NCBI GenBank assembly: GCA_900540935.1
Contig: UQHW01000005.1
Span: 1-64,000, forward strand
From: an uncultured Collinsella sp.
Lineage (GTDB): Bacteria > Actinomycetota > Coriobacteriia > Coriobacteriales > Coriobacteriaceae
DNA length: 64,000 nt
Direction of reading: 5' to 3'
Positions 51,073-58,499 of this stretch are shown piece by piece. Under the pieces are notes generated by a model. The model ran no database searches and was not told the DNA's origin. It saw nothing but the letters and a program-made list of their open reading frames with translations. The first letter of the stretch is position 1. Each line of letters starts with the position of its first letter. The position numbers and the translations under genes were made by a program.

Positions 51073-51990
51073 CTATTTTTGAAAAAGTTTGCAGGCATTT
51101 TCCCAAGCTGCTCGCGCGATTGCCTCAGCATCCTCGCCGGAACGATCGACACGGTCGTTGACCAGCGTGTTTGCCGTGATAGAAATCATTGCCGGCTCGC
51201 ACTCAAGACCGCGGATGGGCTCCGGAGCCATATACGGGCAATCCGTCTCGAACAAAATTCGATCGAGTGGGGTTGCCGCAAATGCCTCGCGCACGTCGTC
51301 GTTGCGCTTAAAGGTGGCCGCACCACCATAGGCGATATAGCAGCCCAGCTCCACAAAGCGCTCCATCGTGGCGCGGTCCTCGCCAAAGCAGTGCAGCACA
51401 CAACCGGCCTGGGGCACGCCCACCTCACGAAGCACGTTGTAGGCGTCCACGTGCGAGGTACGCTCCTGGTCCGTGTCCTCGTGACGCAGATGCAGCTCCA
51501 CCGGCACGTTACGGCACACGGCAAGCTCGAGCTGGCGCGCCATGCAGTCAATCTGCACGTTATGGGGTGCCGGCGCGATGTCGTCGTCATAGTCCATGTG
51601 GTAGTCCAGGCCGATTTCGCCAATACCGGCGCATAAGGGGTCATCAAGTGCGGCAACGACCTGTGCATGGACGTCGTCGGTATAGTCCGGCGCGCCATAC
51701 GGATGCACGCCGGCAAGATACTTGATCTGCGGGATATCCTGCATCGGCAGAATCTCGCGCGTCAGCCAGTCGCTATAGTCCGTCACGCTGCGTTTGTCTG
51801 CGATGGGGTCGAACATCGTCACCAACAGGTCGACGCCTGCCACCTTGGCACGCACGAGCGTCTCAGGCACATCCTTGCCCCAGAACGAAAGCAGATGCGC
51901 ATGCGTGTCGGCAAGCGGTGCCAAGGGCACGGGACAAGCAACCATCTTCTTTTTCTTGGTAAACGTCACACGTTCGGCATTAGGCATCAT
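51073..51990 (-). CDS. tatD: TatD-family metal-dependent DNase
   Basis: A 305-residue TIM-barrel hydrolase of the TatD family. Metal ligands appear in ADTHAHL, GEIGLDYH, ELHLRHED, VLHCFG and FETDCPYMAPEP. Some members are 3'-5' DNases; the cellular role is not settled. The start overlaps the end of rsmA by 11 bases, with AGGAG seven bases upstream, so the two are translationally coupled. The N-terminal 15 residues (TKKKK) are basic and unusual for the family. Confidence 0.9.
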   Translation of the reverse strand: MMPNAERVTFTKKKKMVACPVPLAPLADTHAHLLSFWGKDVPETLVRAKVAGVDLLVTMFDPIADKRSVTDYSDWLTREILPMQDIPQIKYLAGVHPYGAPDYTDDVHAQVVAALDDPLCAGIGEIGLDYHMDYDDDIAPAPHNVQIDCMARQLELAVCRNVPVELHLRHEDTDQERTSHVDAYNVLREVGVPQAGCVLHCFGEDRATMERFVELGCYIAYGGAATFKRNDDVREAFAATPLDRILFETDCPYMAPEPIRGLECEPAMISITANTLVNDRVDRSGEDAEAIARAAWENACKLFQK

Positions 51991-52840
51991 GGATTAGCTC
52001 CTGGGCCAGACGGACAAAGTCAGCAACATCAAGCGTCTCGGCGCGCGTGGTGGGTGCAATACCGCAAGCCTCAAAGGCAGCATCGAGCACGTCCTTGGCA
52101 AAGCCGTTGGCGCTCATGGAATTGCGGATGGTCTTGCGACGCTGAGCAAATGCAGCATCAATCACGCGGGCCACAAATTCGCGATCGAGCCCCTCGGGCA
52201 CCACGCCGTCAACACGGTCGATACGCACGACGGCCGAATCCACGTGCGGCGCCGGCATAAAGCAACGCGGCGGTACCTCAAAACGACCCGTCACCTGCGC
52301 ATACAGGCCGAGCTTTGCCGTATAGCCGCCATAGGTCTTGTTGCCCGGCACTGCGGCAATGCGATCGGCAACCTCCTTTTGCACCATGACGACGGCACGC
52401 TTGAGCGCCGGCATCGTCTGGAAAAATTGCAAAATGATCGTCGCCGCCACGTTATAGGGCAAGTTCGCGACAAATACCGTGGGCTCGCCGCCGGCAGCCT
52501 GCTCAATCTGCTCCGGGCCCACCTTAAGCGCGTCGCCCATGATAAAGCGGAAGTTGGCATAGTCGGCGGCGTGGGCGTCGAGCACCGGTTCGAGCTCAGG
52601 ATCGGCCTCAATGGACGTAACGCACGCCGCCTCCTGCAGCAACGCAAGTGTCAACGTACCGCAACCCGGACCCACCTCGAGTACGCGCTCGTCACCTGCA
52701 AGCTCGGCAAGCTCGCAGATACGCTCGATCACATGATTGTCGATTAGAAAGTTCTGGCCCAGGCGATGCTTGGTCGCAAGGCCAAACTCCTCTAGCAGCT
52801 CCCTGGTGGCCGTGGGGTTTGCCAAAGGCGAAGTTGTCAT
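51980..52840 (-). CDS. rsmA: 16S rRNA (adenine1518/1519-N6) dimethyltransferase RsmA/KsgA
   Basis: A 286-residue methyltransferase that dimethylates two adjacent adenines in helix 45 of 16S rRNA. The N-terminal KHRLGQNFLIDNHV, the AdoMet motif VLEVGPGCGTLT and the catalytic NLPYNVAAT are all present, and the C-terminal domain is full length. The ATG at 52840 follows AAGGAGG. It is paired with tatD, a common gene order in Gram-positives. Confidence 0.96.
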   Translation of the reverse strand: MTTSPLANPTATRELLEEFGLATKHRLGQNFLIDNHVIERICELAELAGDERVLEVGPGCGTLTLALLQEAACVTSIEADPELEPVLDAHAADYANFRFIMGDALKVGPEQIEQAAGGEPTVFVANLPYNVAATIILQFFQTMPALKRAVVMVQKEVADRIAAVPGNKTYGGYTAKLGLYAQVTGRFEVPPRCFMPAPHVDSAVVRIDRVDGVVPEGLDREFVARVIDAAFAQRRKTIRNSMSANGFAKDVLDAAFEACGIAPTTRAETLDVADFVRLAQELIHDA

Positions 52841-52878
52841 GGTTGCCTCCTTAGCATGATGGCGGCGTCTTGAAACAA

Positions 52879-52908
52879 AAGGGCATGGACCGTTGCGGCC
52901 ATGCCCTT
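52879..52908 (-). terminator. Rho-independent terminator of metG
   Basis: AAGGGCATGG (52879-52888) pairs perfectly with CCATGCCCTT (52899-52908); TTGTTTC follows on the - strand. Confidence 0.85.
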
Positions 52909-52947
52909 ACATCTAAACAGTAAATTGCCGATATGGCGCGCGGCGTC

Positions 52948-54549
52948 TTAGCCCAGACGCGGGAACAGCGGCTCGCCCTTCTCGACGGGCTGACCACCAG
53001 CAAGCAGGCCCCAAGCGCAAATGCCCTTGAGGTCGTCGCTCGCGGCCTCGTCTTCGCAGGACAGGCGGCGCAGAGCCTCGGCAGAAGTCTGGGGCATGAG
53101 CGGCATCAGCAGGTGAGCGGCAATGCGGATGGCCTCGAGCAGGTTGTAGATCACAAACGCCAGCTCGTCAGCCTTGGCCTCGTCCTTGGCAAGTGCCCAA
53201 GGCTCGGAGTCCTCGATGTAGTGGTTGGCAGCGTGGATGAGCTCCATGACCTCGTCCTTGGCTCCACCGTAATCGAGCACGTCCATCTTGGCCATGTAGC
53301 GCTCGACCAGACCATCGGCGATCTTTGCCAGCGGGTTGTCGAACGCATCGAACGATGCGGGCTTGGCGGGCGCGCAACCGTCAAAATACTTGCCGCTCAT
53401 GTTGAGCGAACGCGAGATAAGGTTGCCCCAGCTGTTGGCCAGGTCGGCGTTGTAGACCTGCTCCATGCGGTCGAAGCTGATGGCACCGTCGGTGCCGGGG
53501 ACGACGTCGGTCATAAAGTAGTAGCGATAGCCCTCGACGCCCAGCATGTCGATAACGTCCTGCGGAGCGATGGCGTTGCCGCGGCTCTTGGACATCTTCT
53601 CGGCCTTGCCGGTCTCGGCATTGCGCACGGTCAGGAAGCCGTGGGCAAAGACGTGCTCGGGCAGGGCCTCGCCGATGGCCATGAGCATGGCGGGCCAAAT
53701 GACGCAGTGGAAGCGGATGATGTCCTTACCCACGATGTGGAACTGCGCGGGCCAGCGATAGGCCAGCTCGGCACGCGCCTCGTCGGTGTCGACACCGTAG
53801 CCGACGGCCGTCATATAGTTGAGCAGCGCATCGAACCACACGTAGGTCACGTGACCCTCGTCAAACGGGACCTGAATGCCCCAGTCAAAGCTCGTACGGC
53901 TCACGGAAAGGTCGTTAAGGCCGCCCTCGACAAAGCTGCGAACCTCGTTCATGCGGAACGCAGGCTCGACAAAGACGGGATGCTCGTCATAGAGCTTAAG
54001 CAGCTTGTCCTGGAAGGCGGAAAGCTTAAAGAAGTAGGACTCCTCCTGCACGCGCTCAAGCGGACGGTGGCAGTCGGGGCACAGGTGCTGGCCGACGCTG
54101 CCGTACTCCTCGTCGCCCTTCTGGACCTGCGTATCGGTGAAGTAGGTCTCGTCAGGCACGCAATACCAGCCGTCGTAGCTACCCTTATACAGGTAGCCGG
54201 ACTCCTTCATGCGCTCCCACAGGTACTGCACGGCATGATGCTGGCGCGGCTCGGTGGTGCGAATGAAATCATCATTGGAAATCTCGAGCTTGCTCCAAAG
54301 CTCCTTGAAGTGCGGAGCCTGGCTATCGGTCCACTCCTGCGGCGTCATGTTGTGCTTGGCTGCGGCCTCGGCGACCTTCTCGCCGTGCTCGTCCATGCCG
54401 GTCAGGAATTTGACGTTATAGCCGGCGGAACGGCGATAGCGAGCCTGAACGTCGGCGATGATGGTGGAATAAGCCGTGCCCAGGTGCGGATCGGCGTTGA
54501 CGTAGTAGATGGGCGTCGTGATAAAGAACGAAGGCTTGCTTTGATCCAT
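52948..54549 (-). CDS. metG: Methionine--tRNA ligase
   Basis: A class I synthetase of 533 residues. The HIGH equivalent is HLGT in NADPHLGTAYS; KMSKS is intact (AEKMSKSRGNA). One CPDC zinc-knuckle pair is visible in the connective region. The anticodon-binding domain (about 380-500) is present, but the C-terminal tRNA-binding appendix is absent, which is common. The ATG at 54549 follows TGGAGG. Confidence 0.96.
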   Translation of the reverse strand: MDQSKPSFFITTPIYYVNADPHLGTAYSTIIADVQARYRRSAGYNVKFLTGMDEHGEKVAEAAAKHNMTPQEWTDSQAPHFKELWSKLEISNDDFIRTTEPRQHHAVQYLWERMKESGYLYKGSYDGWYCVPDETYFTDTQVQKGDEEYGSVGQHLCPDCHRPLERVQEESYFFKLSAFQDKLLKLYDEHPVFVEPAFRMNEVRSFVEGGLNDLSVSRTSFDWGIQVPFDEGHVTYVWFDALLNYMTAVGYGVDTDEARAELAYRWPAQFHIVGKDIIRFHCVIWPAMLMAIGEALPEHVFAHGFLTVRNAETGKAEKMSKSRGNAIAPQDVIDMLGVEGYRYYFMTDVVPGTDGAISFDRMEQVYNADLANSWGNLISRSLNMSGKYFDGCAPAKPASFDAFDNPLAKIADGLVERYMAKMDVLDYGGAKDEVMELIHAANHYIEDSEPWALAKDEAKADELAFVIYNLLEAIRIAAHLLMPLMPQTSAEALRRLSCEDEAASDDLKGICAWGLLAGGQPVEKGEPLFPRLG

Positions 54550-54618
54550 GGGGTTTGTCCTCCAGAAAAACGTTGCATACAGAGGATGATTCTAGCGCAA
54601 GGGCTGGATATCCTCCAT

Positions 54619-55497
54619 CTATTGCATATCGAGCACCATGGCATAGACATCGCGCTTGCGGCGCGAATACTTCTGAGACAGGCGCTTGGCCACCGCAGAG
54701 GCGGGCTCCCCCTCCTCGAGCGCGGCGCGGATATCCGCGCGCAGGGCCTCATCGGGATCCGCTGCCGCGGCGCCAACCGGCACGATACCGGCCTCCTCAT
54801 CCTCGCTCGGCGGCGCGATGACCAGCGCAATCTCGCCCTTTACCTCGCCGCGAGCACGCAGCTCCTCGGCAAGCTGGGCAGCGGGCCCGCGCAAGACCTC
54901 CTCGTGCAGCTTGGTGAGTTCGCGGCAGACGGCAACCTCACGCTGGGGAAAGACCTCCGCCACGGCCTCGAGCGTCGCCACGATGCGATGTGGAGACTCG
55001 TAGAAGATAAGTGCGCCGGGCACCACGGCAAGGCGCTGCAAACGGCGCACGCGGTCGCCGTGCTTTCGGCCCAAAAAGCCCTCGAAGAAAAAATGCTCGC
55101 AGGGAATGCCGGACGAAACGAGTGCCGTGACGCAAGCGGAGGGCCCGGGAATAACTTCGACGGGCACATCGGCCTCACGCGCCGCCTCGACCAGCGCCTG
55201 GCCGGGATCGGACACGCTCGGCATGCCGGCATCCGAGGCAAAGGCGAGGGTTTCCCCCGCCAGCAGACGGTCGACCAGGCCGGCGGCGCGGCTGGCGATC
55301 ACATTCTCGTCGCAACGGACAAGTGGCTTGGAAATGCCCAGGTGCATCAGCAGCTTTGACGTCACACGCGTGTCTTCGCAGCAGATGGCATCGGCGGCGG
55401 CAAACGCCTCGCCAACGCGCGGGGACAGGTCGCCCAGGTTGCCGATGGGCGTGCCGACCACATAGAGTTTGCCCGCATGGGCACTGTTCTGCGTCAT
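54619..55497 (-). CDS. rsmI: 16S rRNA (cytidine1402-2'-O) methyltransferase RsmI
   Basis: A 292-residue tetrapyrrole-methylase-fold enzyme that 2'-O-methylates C1402 of 16S rRNA. Motifs: LYVVGTPIGNLGDLSPR near the N-terminus, CEDTRVTSKLL, FASDAGMPSVSDPG, VIPGPSACVTALVSSG and FYESPHRI. A C-terminal extension of about 40 residues (ASAVAKRLSQKYSRRKRDVY) is typical. It lies between metG and the GH5-like gene on the same strand, 6 bp after the latter. Confidence 0.95.
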   Translation of the reverse strand: MTQNSAHAGKLYVVGTPIGNLGDLSPRVGEAFAAADAICCEDTRVTSKLLMHLGISKPLVRCDENVIASRAAGLVDRLLAGETLAFASDAGMPSVSDPGQALVEAAREADVPVEVIPGPSACVTALVSSGIPCEHFFFEGFLGRKHGDRVRRLQRLAVVPGALIFYESPHRIVATLEAVAEVFPQREVAVCRELTKLHEEVLRGPAAQLAEELRARGEVKGEIALVIAPPSEDEEAGIVPVGAAAADPDEALRADIRAALEEGEPASAVAKRLSQKYSRRKRDVYAMVLDMQ

Positions 55498-55503
55498 ATC
55501 AAC

Positions 55504-56565
55504 CTATTCAATCATGCCGCGCTCGAGCGTACCGAGCGCCGCGCGGGCATCCCATGCTTCGATGCGCTTCTCGGTCTTCCACGTTTGGAAAAACCAACCG
55601 GCAGCCGGCGCAAACGATGCCAGCTGGTTGGCGATAAACACGCGCTCGTAGGCATTACGGCCCTCAGGCGTAACCGACGAGTTGGCAAAAATCGCTGCGC
55701 CCGACCATTCGCCCACCAGCACGGGGAACCCGGTCGAAATCGCTTCTTTGAGCTCGTGCTTGTTGCGCGAAATCGCCGTCGTCAGTCCGCGGGGGCTCGT
55801 GATGTCGAGCGCATACTCGTCGCGGTAATGGTACAGGTGAAGGTCCATGTAGACGTTCTTGTACTTGGCGCCGCGCATAAAATGCTTCCACTCGCTGGGA
55901 TGCCCCGAAGACGAAAAGACGACGATCTTATCCTCGGGCATATACGAACGGACGAGCTCGTAGGCATCGCGATAGAAATTGCGCAGGTAGTGAGCAGGAA
56001 TGCCATCCGTCATGGTGAAGAGGCTCTTGCGAACGCTCATCTGCGGCGTGTCCAGCAGCTCAATGCCCAGCAGGCTCTCGGCCTCGCCATAGCGATCGGC
56101 CAAGCGCTCGAGCACGTCGAGTGCGACATGACGGCCGTTGGTGGACGAATGCCACTCGGCGACAGCCTCCGGCGTGGTGGGTGAATCGTTGGAATCGCCC
56201 TGGCCACCGGGCACAGTTGCCAGATCGAGCAGCACGCGGATGTCGTACTTGGCAGCCCACTCAATCGCGCGGTCGATGTAATCGACAACCGATATGTAGG
56301 AGGCATCGGACTCCTGTGAGCCAAAGGCATACCAGGGCACCGGCAGACGCACGGCATTGAGACCGATCTGCGCCATGCGGCGAAAATCGTCCTCGCTCAC
56401 AAACGTCTCGTAATGGCGGCGCATGCGCTCGTTATAGGCGGCGGTACCCATGGCCTCCTGTAGCTCGGCCGCGTTGGATGCACCGGTCGCCGCGTACAGC
56501 GACGGGGTCACCCAAGGCTCGGGAATAAACCAGCCAGAGAGATTAACGCCGAGTATCCTCTCCAT
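55504..56565 (-). CDS. GH5-like (exo-1,3-beta-glucanase type) protein lacking the acid/base residue
   Basis: A 353-residue TIM-barrel protein close to the GH5 exo-beta-1,3-glucanases: GVNLSGWFIPEPWVTPSLYA at the N-terminus, GLNAVRLPVPWYAF, and the nucleophile Glu286 in VLVGEWSGA. The acid/base motif, normally LLNEP, reads LLDTP (Asp172-Thr173-Pro174), so the catalytic Glu is absent. It has no signal peptide and is therefore cytosolic. The ATG at 56565 follows AAGGGGG at five bases; upstream codons in frame look non-coding. It could be an inactive binding protein or use another residue. Confidence 0.85.
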   Translation of the reverse strand: MERILGVNLSGWFIPEPWVTPSLYAATGASNAAELQEAMGTAAYNERMRRHYETFVSEDDFRRMAQIGLNAVRLPVPWYAFGSQESDASYISVVDYIDRAIEWAAKYDIRVLLDLATVPGGQGDSNDSPTTPEAVAEWHSSTNGRHVALDVLERLADRYGEAESLLGIELLDTPQMSVRKSLFTMTDGIPAHYLRNFYRDAYELVRSYMPEDKIVVFSSSGHPSEWKHFMRGAKYKNVYMDLHLYHYRDEYALDITSPRGLTTAISRNKHELKEAISTGFPVLVGEWSGAAIFANSSVTPEGRNAYERVFIANQLASFAPAAGWFFQTWKTEKRIEAWDARAALGTLERGMIE

Positions 56566-56758
56566 CACTGCCCCCTTCGGATCATGCAGGTCGAACCCGC
56601 ATCGTATTGCATAGGATAAGTATCGTTTTGAGTATACCCGCGTGTGCGGACAGGCGACCGAACGGTCTGTAAAGTGACGCGAAAGTGGGAGGAATGTCTG
56701 GGGCGGGCGGACTCGGAATGGTGCGACGAGGTGTGTACGCGCGCCGGAGGCAGGCACC

Positions 56759-56804
56759 GGAAAGCGCGTCCCGTTCTATCGCTCAATAATGGGGCGCATT
56801 TTCC
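56759..56804. repeat. Hairpin of the TGGGGCAC/TTTCC family
   Basis: Arms 56759-56775 and 56788-56804 match at about 12-13 of 17 positions, rising if G-U pairs are allowed. The loop ends GCTCAAT, as does that of the hairpin at 6741-6786. The rest of the gap 56566-56820 holds no gene. Confidence 0.6.
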
Positions 56805-56820
56805 GCAGAACCCTACATAA

Positions 56821-56848
56821 AAGAAAAGGACCCCTTTGCAGAGGTCCT
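56821..56848 (-). terminator. Terminator of tRNA-Phe
   Basis: AGGACC (56827-56832) pairs with GGTCCT (56843-56848) with more pairs inside; TTTTCTT follows on the - strand. Confidence 0.8.
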
Positions 56849-56861
56849 AGTCAATTCAAGG

Positions 56862-56934
<73 letters not shown>

Positions 56935-57057
56935 ATTTGAGGTGTGCCTTGTTTCAAGGCTTGATTAGTATAACCAAGGACGCGTTCCGGTCAACCGAGA
57001 ATTTCAAAAAAGTTTTTGAGCACAGCCTCGGTTCTTTAAATCGGCACGTCAGAGGCA

Positions 57058-57345
57058 TCAGCCGGCAGCAAGAAGTTTTTCGCTCAGAGCCGCACGGGCA
57101 AACTCACTTGGCGTCATCCCCTCGGCAGCCGCCCGTCGACGAATGGCCTCCTTCATTCCCAGAGGAATCTTGACCGACAGCGTTGCCGTCCCCTCACCTG
57201 AGAGTGGGGGCCGTCCATGCACGATCCCACCAACGGTGTGTTCGCCATCCGGAAACTCTCCGCGCTCGTACGACTCGCACCACGCGTCAATCATTTCATC
57301 CGTTACAACCTGACCATTAGCGGCCGTATACGTCTTGCCCATCAT
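57058..57345 (-). CDS. Antitoxin-like protein with C-terminal ribbon-helix-helix
   Basis: A 95-residue protein. The C-terminal 40 residues (TLSVKIPLGMKEAIRRRAAA, then GMTPSEFARAAL) read as a ribbon-helix-helix DNA-binding domain; the N-terminal half (VTDEMIDAWCESYERGEFP) is acidic, as in antitoxins that wrap their toxin. Its ATG overlaps the stop of the toxin-like gene by four bases (ATGA), the usual coupled layout. Toxin-first order is seen in several type II families. Confidence 0.8.
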   Translation of the reverse strand: MMGKTYTAANGQVVTDEMIDAWCESYERGEFPDGEHTVGGIVHGRPPLSGEGTATLSVKIPLGMKEAIRRRAAAEGMTPSEFARAALSEKLLAAG

Positions 57346-57612
57346 CGACCCCTTTGCCGAGCCCGTTCAATCTCCTGCCAAAATTTCTTCTGGACTGGAG
57401 ACAAGGCATGAATGATAAGCCACCCACGGACAAGCTCGACCGCGACAAGCTCCACGCTTCGTCCGTCTGGGAGCCATCCAATCGCAAGCCATCTCGGCGG
57501 CTCGTCCTTCGACTCGCGACGAATGCACTCAGTAACCGCAAGCCAAGCGCTAAGCACCTGCTTTTCCGTCAGGTGCTTTTTAGCGTTGGGATGGATCTCA
57601 ACATCCGTGCAT
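57342..57612 (-). pseudogene. Type II toxin-like gene with a probable frameshift at codon 2
   Basis: An open frame reads VEIHPNAKKHLTEKQVLSAW at the N-terminus and WLAIGWLPDGRSVELVAVEL in the middle, about 88 residues in all, with the look of a small RelE/BrnT-like toxin. No ATG, GTG or TTG lies in frame before the conserved start. The ATG at 57612, with an ideal GGAGGAG site, is in the wrong frame by one base (about 57609) and meets a stop after four codons. A GTG at 57557 would yield only 71 residues and has a poor site. It is probably inactive, or the base is a sequence error. Confidence 0.6.
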
Positions 57613-57666
57613 CTTCTCCTCCATCTTACCCAATTTCGTATGACGAAAGTCCGCTATCGCTAATTC

Positions 57667-58026
57667 TTAAGCCGGCACGCGTTGGAGAGCAGGGGTCGAA
57701 ACAATGATTGAAGGGCGCTCTAGTGCGGCCCAGGCGCCGGGGCAGGAGCACATACGCCAGGGACGTACGTTTTCGTAGCGCGCGAGGATATTGCCGTCGC
57801 GATCGATGAAGGCGATGTCGATGGGATAGGCCATAAAACACGTATGGACCGAAGAGCAGCGTGGAAATGCCATGACGAGCGGCAGACCGTTGGCGGCAAC
57901 CGGGCACCGTCCCAGCATGCCGCGCAGGCGCACGGCAAACGACTCCGCCACCGCAAACTCGGCCGGCGTCCAGCCCAGCCTATTGAGTGCCCGCGCGTAG
58001 GCGATGTAGGACGAGACCGCGGTCAC
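57667..58026 (-). CDS. DUF192-family protein
   Basis: A 119-residue protein with a DUF192 domain over its last 80 residues: RLRGMLG, then MAFPRCSSVHTCFMAYPIDI and the FIDRDGNIL strand. Four cysteines (CSSVHTC and CSC) lie in that half. It starts with GTG at 58026, overlapping the stop of the TadE-like gene above it, with GGGGGTGG as its site. It closes the pilus operon. DUF192 has no agreed function. It has no signal peptide. Confidence 0.8.
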   Translation of the reverse strand: MTAVSSYIAYARALNRLGWTPAEFAVAESFAVRLRGMLGRCPVAANGLPLVMAFPRCSSVHTCFMAYPIDIAFIDRDGNILARYENVRPWRMCSCPGAWAALERPSIIVSTPALQRVPA

Positions 58027-58499
58027 ATGACCACCCCCGGACGCCATGGATCGACCGTCACCGCGCGCTCGTGTGACAACTTTGCCGGTGCCCCCAGCGA
58101 AACGCCGGCGATGCTGAGCGAGCTCGGCCACGGCTCATAGCGCATGGTGCAGGTGTAGGTCCTAAACGTGCCGGAAAGCGAAAGCAAACCGCCATCCGAT
58201 GTCGTCGCACCCTGTTCGCTCGAGACCTCGATCAGCAAGTCATAGCCTTCCATGGCATGTTGGATCTGAGCCTGAACGGTCGCGGAAGCATCGATGGAGC
58301 TGCCATCGCCCTCCCCGCTCGGCGCCACGGCATGTGCTAGCACGATATCGGGCACCACGCGATCGAAGCGTGCGACCGCACCGGCAAAGACCATGACGTT
58401 GTACACGATAAGCGCCAGAACCAGCAGGACGGGCGTGACCACGGCCATCTCGACCGTCGCCTGGGCGCGCTCCTCGCAAAGGCGCGTGCGGATGCCCAT
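58023..58499 (-). CDS. TadE-like minor pilin
   Basis: A 158-residue protein with a short basic N-terminus and a TadE-type helix: AQATVEMAVVTPVLLVLAL (about 13-35). The E at +5 after the likely prepilin peptidase site and the hydrophobic helix fit TadE/TadF minor pilins. The start codon overlaps the previous stop as TAATG. The rest is an extracytoplasmic domain with no known family. It is the last pilin-like gene of the cluster. Confidence 0.85.
   Translation of the reverse strand: MGIRTRLCEERAQATVEMAVVTPVLLVLALIVYNVMVFAGAVARFDRVVPDIVLAHAVAPSGEGDGSSIDASATVQAQIQHAMEGYDLLIEVSSEQGATTSDGGLLSLSGTFRTYTCTMRYEPWPSSLSIAGVSLGAPAKLSHERAVTVDPWRPGVVM

Noticed and set aside
52933..55359. 808-codon open frame on the + strand opposite metG and rsmI
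   Set aside because: It is the complement of two certain genes; long antisense frames are expected at this GC content, and its protein looks like none.
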